NCBI GenBank assembly: GCA_035602155.1
Contig: DATNMW010000166.1
Span: 1 to 10,057 of the forward strand
Reading direction: 5' to 3'
DNA length: 10,057 bases
Source: Bog-159 sp035602155
Lineage (GTDB): Bacteria > Acidobacteriota > Terriglobia > Bryobacterales > Bryobacteraceae
The notes under the pieces were generated by a model, which was not told where the DNA came from, ran no database searches, and saw nothing but the letters and a program-made list of their open reading frames with translations. A program made the position numbers and the translations under genes. Numbering within the stretch: the stretch's first letter is position 1; every line of letters starts with the position of its first letter. Of this stretch, positions 7,151-10,057 are shown in pieces.

Positions 7151-7672
7151 ATGTCGGCGCAGTCGAACGGCGATGACTATGAAGATCTCATCCACCGTCT
7201 CCTCAACTGCCTCGGGATCTCGGAAGCGAGCTTTGAGGAGGCGATTGCCTGGTCGCTCTGCGAGCACGTGGTCACTTTTTTGGCGGAGGACAAGGACGTC
7301 ATCCTCAAAATGGCGAGTGCTAAAGACTTCCTTGTCCAGTTTGCCGACCACGTCCGCTCGAGGACAGGGAGAAAGTGGTCCTTTGAGGACTTGGAGGCGG
7401 TCAAGGGCCGCTTGTTCATGCACTTCGAACAGCCGCACGCACGGCAGCCGATTCGTTACGAGGACTGGTTGCGGCTCCTGTTCACGAAGCCGTTGCGGTG
7501 TGCAAAATGTCACGCGGCACCCCCAGAGGTTAAGCTCGAAATCGATCACGTGTTTCCTTCGTCACGAGGCGGGTCGAGCACTGCAAGTAACTTGCAGTTC
7601 CTTTGTCAGAAACACAATAGAGAGAAGTCGGCAAGACTACAAGGTGGCAAACCATGGCTGAAATTAAAGTAG
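7151..7672 (+). CDS. HNH endonuclease-domain protein
   Basis: This 173-residue protein has no signal peptide or membrane segment. Residues 1-110 are mostly helical and not recognised; they may form a specificity or partner-binding part. The HNH nuclease domain is at the C-terminus: a zinc-binding CAKC (C117, C120), the core EIDHVFPSSRGG with D132-H133, then N147 in SNLQFLC, and C152-xx-H155 followed by N156 (CQKHNREKS). All expected metal and catalytic positions are present, so a working nuclease is plausible. HNH domains cut DNA in phage, restriction and repair systems. The stop overlaps the DGQHR gene by 19 bases, and that gene has its own good ribosome site, so the two were made together. 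An in-frame stop at 7124-7126 limits the start; ATG 7151 is first, with only a weak, distant ribosome site (AGGCGG at 7131). Confidence 0.85.
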   Translation: MSAQSNGDDYEDLIHRLLNCLGISEASFEEAIAWSLCEHVVTFLAEDKDVILKMASAKDFLVQFADHVRSRTGRKWSFEDLEAVKGRLFMHFEQPHARQPIRYEDWLRLLFTKPLRCAKCHAAPPEVKLEIDHVFPSSRGGSSTASNLQFLCQKHNREKSARLQGGKPWLKLK

Positions 7673-8702
7673 AGGCTCAGGTTCTCCAACAGGGCGGCTG
7701 GACCCCTTACTCGTTCGTTCTGAACTCGAAGGTGTTGAAGGCGATCAGCTATGCGCTACCCCGCACCACAGACGCGCCGTATGAAATTCAAAGGATACGG
7801 ATCGAATCCCGCTGTAAGGAAATCGGCGCGCCTATGTTCAGAGCCCGGATTCCGTGCTTCCCAACTCGGTCGTTGTGAATCTAGCCCAAGGCGTTCGCGT
7901 TGAACCAACGGCTAGAGCCGACCGTGTGACTATAGTGTTTCCGGGAGAGTCGGGGAGGTACGCGTACCTTCTCGACGGCCAGCACAGAGTAGGCGGGTTT
8001 GAACACTCGGGCGCGGTTGAGTTCGATCTACCGGTTGTTGCGCTCTATAACGTCCCGGACCAGATGGCTGGCAAGGTGTTCGCCGACATAAATAGCAAGC
8101 AAGAAAAGGTCTCCGATGTCCATCTGCTTGATCTGTACTACATGATAAAGGCCATGCCCCAGGATGACGCGGCGGTGATGGACATTGTGAGCCTTCTGAA
8201 CACGGATACGGACTCTCCGTTGAAAGGCCGGATTAAGACATCGCAGGGACAGAAGAACGCATGGATCAAGAATGCGTTTCTGAAGATGATCCTCCAGCCA
8301 TACATCGCCAAGGGCGGTATCTTGTCTCAAACAACTGGTGCCCAACAAGCAATTGTCTTCAAGTCGTACCTCACCGCCATCAAGGAATTGTTCCCACAGG
8401 CTTGGGGCAGCAAAGATCACGTTTTGACCAAGGCGATGGGCTTGGAGATCATGCTTTCCGCTTTCAAGGACGTAGTCTACTTATGTCAGGCCCATGAGGG
8501 CGGTCAACTCACGGTCGAGGCATTCAAGAATCAGCTCAAGCCACTAATCGGAGCCAAGATCACCCTCTCGGGAAGTGAAACGCCCCTCGATTGGTCGTCT
8601 GGTGTCTTCAGTAAGTTGAGCAACAAGCCTGGGAAAAACGAGATCAAGAAGGAGCTGGCGAATATCTTGACCAAGGAGATTCAGGGCAAGTTCTCCATCT
8701 AA
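7654..8702 (+). pseudogene. DGQHR-domain (DndB-like) protein, frame broken by one missing base
   Basis: The gene starts at ATG 7654 with a good ribosome site (AAGGTGG at 7641-7647). It reads 59 sensible residues (for example SFVLNSKVLKAISYALPRTT) up to about 7830, then loses frame and would stop at 7878. The next frame continues without a break: AYVQSPDSVLPNSVVVNL, the signature LLDGQHRVGGFEHSG (DGQHR at 7974-7988), and FADINSKQEKVSDVHLLDLY, to the stop at 8702. Restoring one base in GGCGCGCC (7825-7832) gives a 349-residue protein. The layout of an early LPNS strand, DGQHR and INxxQ is typical of the DGQHR family. DndB, a member, represses the phosphorothioation dnd operon; DpdB in 7-deazaguanine DNA systems also carries this domain. 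The function of this HNH-linked form is unknown; binding or sensing of DNA or nucleotides is inferred. The C-terminal 170 residues are helical and unrecognised. The break may be a sequencing error. Confidence 0.8.
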
Positions 8703-8724
8703 GCCCGCGAGGAGCGGCATTTTC

Positions 8725-8741
8725 GGGCCTCGTGGAGGCCC
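8725..8741 (+). terminator. Hairpin after the DGQHR gene, possible weak terminator
   Basis: GGGCCTC (8725-8731) and GAGGCCC (8735-8741) pair perfectly around a GTG loop, 23 bases after the stop of the DGQHR gene. Only a short CTTCCC follows, not a T-run, so it is a poor Rho-independent terminator. It may act with the next inverted repeat to separate convergent transcripts of the accessory insert and the broken RND copy. Confidence 0.4.
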
Positions 8742-8744
8742 TTC

Positions 8745-8780
8745 CCAGTTGAGCGGAGGCCAATGCGACCGCCCAACTGG
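8745..8780. repeat. Inverted repeat, 12-base arms with one mismatch
   Basis: CCAGTTGAGCGG (8745-8756) pairs with CCGCCCAACTGG (8769-8780) across a 12-base spacer, with one mismatch in the arms. It lies four bases beyond the previous hairpin, at the edge of the accessory insert and about 40 bases from the start of the RND repeat. It could be part of a terminator region or a leftover end of a mobile element. Confidence 0.6.
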
Positions 8781-8810
8781 CCACGAAAGGGCAGTGCCGC
8801 CGACCGGAGC

Positions 8811-9566
8811 CTAGACGCGGTAGACGGTGGTCCCATTGGTCTGCTTGATAGGCAGGCTGTTGAAGGCGTCGGCCGAAGGCGGCAGGCTGTTGAGGCGCAC
8901 TACGAATTCGTTGGGGCCGATCTTGGCGCTGCCGGAGGGGATGATCAGGCTTTGGGCATTGATGGCGTTGACCACGTCGTTGGCCGAGAGACCTTGCGTG
9001 GCCGAGAGACCTTGCGCGTAAAGCGATTTCAGGTCAATATCGACCATGATGGCGCCTTGCACGGTAGCCATTTGAAGTGCGGATGAAGTTGTAGCCGTAA
9101 TCGTAGAGCGACGATTCGCTCATGGTGTCGCTCGAAATGCTCAGTTGCAGGATGGGGACGCTGGAGGCGTTATAGCGCAGGATGGAAGGCGGCGTCATGC
9201 CGGTGGGCAGCGAGTGAAGGACGGCTTGGGAGGCGGCGGCCAACTGCGCGACTGCGGAATCCACCTTGGCGCCGGCGTGGAAGAAGACCTTGATGATGGA
9301 CAAGCCGGGGAGCGATTGCGACTCCATGTGCTCGATGTCGTGGACCGAGGTGGTGAAGGAGCGCTCGCAGCGGATGGTGACGACTTCGGCCATTTCCTCG
9401 GGGGAGATGCCGGCGTAGGACCAGATGACGCTGACGACGGGGATATCGATTTCAGGGAAGATGTCGGTGGCATGCGGAAGGTGGCTAGGATGCCCAGGAT
9501 GACGATCATCATGGACATGACGACGAAGGTGTAGGGGCGGCGGAGGGCTAGGCGGACTATCCACAT
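8811..9566 (-). pseudogene. Truncated RND permease copy (N-terminal ~256 codons only)
   Basis: The start is MWIVRLALRRPYTFVV at 9566, as in the intact gene. One G is missing at about 9467-9470, which shifts the frame after ATFRMP. The next frame then matches the intact protein for about 130 residues with a single change (N to H in TTSVNDIEH). One extra base at about 9073-9077 shifts the frame again after NFIRT. The last part (MATVQGA onward) lacks 12 residues (SFPLPYGGRPRQ) through an in-frame deletion at about 9050. It also carries a six-residue tandem duplication at 8981-9016. The reading ends at NGTTVY, followed by a stop at the junction. No later pump domains are present, so it cannot work. 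Nearly every base difference from the intact copy is synonymous: it was a selected gene until recently, then broke. Confidence 0.93.
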
Positions 9567-9605
9567 GGGTTGGCCGGGGGGTTTCTTGTTATTTTAATCC
9601 GATTT
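8820..9605. repeat. Long direct repeat, copy B
   Basis: Same orientation as 5002-5804. It contains the truncated RND copy and 39 bases upstream of its ATG, ending at ATTTTAATCCGATTT exactly as in copy A. Beyond that point the two sequences are unrelated. Net indels between the copies (-36, +18, +1, -1, +1) account for the 17-base length difference. Confidence 0.9.
8981..9016. repeat. Perfect 18-base tandem duplication inside the RND pseudogene
   Basis: TGGCCGAGAGACCTTGCG occurs twice in direct contact (8981-8998, 8999-9016). The intact gene has it once, at about 5163-5180. It adds six codons in frame, a simple slippage-type event. Confidence 0.92.
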
Positions 9606-9752
9606 ATGTTAGCGCCGGTTTAAAACAACCGCGATTCCGCCAGTTTTGACGCCGTTGGGAGCCTCGATTTGCGCGGCGGCACGCACTCCGGCTCCGGCCG
9701 CCGGCAAGAGGGCTGGCAGTCACGGATTTCGGATTCGAGGGGCCGCACAGGA
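9606..9752. other. Spacer of about 150 bases, no gene seen
   Basis: Lies between the upstream end of the RND repeat and the stop of the next minus-strand gene. It contains a short AT-rich patch (GGTTTAAAACAACC, 9617-9630). No convincing terminator or gene is visible. Confidence 0.5.
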
Positions 9753-10057
9753 TCAGCGCAAGGTGGCCTCTCCCGCGCCGTCGGCAGGAACAGGATTTGT
9801 GGAAACCCGGCGTTGTTTGGTGTCCAGGCGGACCGATTCGATGACGAGATAGAGTTTATCGGCGCTGTTGACCTTGCCCGCTACGCAGTAGGCCGCTTCG
9901 GGCCGGATGAGCTGGGCTTTGGAGAAGTCATAGAGCCGGTAGACCCGCTGCGTATCGCGGTCGCGCATGAGGAGCACGGCATACGACGGGTATTCCGTCC
10001 GCGAGATCAGGGTGAGGTGATTGGCGCTGAAGTTGAACATGAAGGGAACAGAAGGAG
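9753..10057 (-). CDS. Unrecognised protein, C-terminal part (gene runs off the window)
   Basis: The frame stays open to the window edge, reading PSVPF before the methionine at 10040, and no ribosome site precedes that ATG. The gene therefore probably starts outside, and about 101 residues are visible. Seen: FNFSANHLTLISRTEYPSYA, VLLMRDRDTQRVYRLYDFSK, a hydrophobic strand KLYLVIESVRL and a loose polar tail ending at 9753. Alternating strands suggest a mainly beta fold. There is no membrane segment, repeat or catalytic motif that I recognise. It shares strand with the broken RND copy, 147 bases upstream of the repeat, so the two might once have been cotranscribed. No function is proposed. Confidence 0.6.
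   Translation of the reverse strand, partial: PSVPFMFNFSANHLTLISRTEYPSYAVLLMRDRDTQRVYRLYDFSKAQLIRPEAAYCVAGKVNSADKLYLVIESVRLDTKQRRVSTNPVPADGAGEATLR

Larger units (their letters stand above)
5805..8819. other. Accessory insert between two RND repeats (toxin-antitoxin plus HNH/DGQHR module)
   Basis: All sequence between the two direct repeats is unrelated to efflux. It carries a ParDE-type toxin-antitoxin locus and an HNH/DGQHR pair, all on the plus strand, opposite to the RND genes. The DGQHR gene looks less GC-rich than the flanking efflux genes by eye, which suggests a different origin. No integrase, transposase or tRNA gene is visible, so the way it arrived is not shown. Homologous recombination between the repeats could remove the whole block together with one repeat copy; that is an inference. 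Confidence 0.6.

Noticed and set aside
7077..7661. Plus-strand frame of 194 codons overlapping the HNH gene
   Set aside because: Ser/Arg/Thr-rich shadow in another frame; the HNH frame carries all nuclease motifs.
8748..8777. GTTGAGC and GCCCAAC fit the integron core patterns GTTRRRY and RYYYAAC
   Set aside because: In an attC site RYYYAAC comes first and GTTRRRY last, with an imperfect palindrome between them. Here the order is reversed and the two lie 16 bases apart, and no integrase or cassette array is present.
1..10057. CRISPR arrays, rRNA, tRNA and riboswitches
   Set aside because: No regularly spaced repeats and no recognisable structured RNA core were found on either strand by reading.

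Overview
The window comes from a GC-rich, Gram-negative bacterium. The envelope RND efflux genes indicate two membranes. The pairing of a class B penicillin-binding protein with an FhaA-like FHA protein suits Acidobacteriota (Bryobacterales/Solibacter-like). That assignment is inferred from gene style and not proven by any marker gene.

Left part (1-5766): the 3' end of a class B PBP gene overlaps, by ATGA, a gene for an FhaA-type protein (FhaA N-terminal domain plus C-terminal FHA domain). These two probably belong to a cell-wall synthesis or division operon. Convergent with them, on the minus strand, lies a two-gene efflux operon: an intact RND permease (1067 aa), then its periplasmic adaptor (423 aa), overlapping by 11 bases. 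No TolC-like outer membrane gene follows.

Middle part (about 5805-8819): an accessory insert of about 3 kb. It opens with about 590 bases without a convincing gene, including a paired 14-base direct repeat. Next come a ParD-like antitoxin and a ParE-like toxin whose frame is broken by one missing base. After these come an HNH endonuclease and a DGQHR-domain (DndB-like) protein, overlapping by 19 bases and so translated as a pair. The DGQHR gene is also broken by one missing base. The insert ends in hairpin-forming sequence. The HNH/DGQHR pair looks like a small DNA-targeting or defence-type module; its function is inferred.

Right part (8811-10057): a second, truncated copy of the first ~256 codons of the RND gene plus about 38 bases of its upstream region, in the same orientation as the intact copy. 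It carries two frameshifts, a 36-base in-frame deletion and an 18-base tandem duplication. Apart from the indels, the two copies differ almost only at synonymous positions. The accessory insert is therefore flanked by ~0.8 kb direct repeats that could recombine and delete it. The window ends in the C-terminal part of an unrecognised minus-strand protein.
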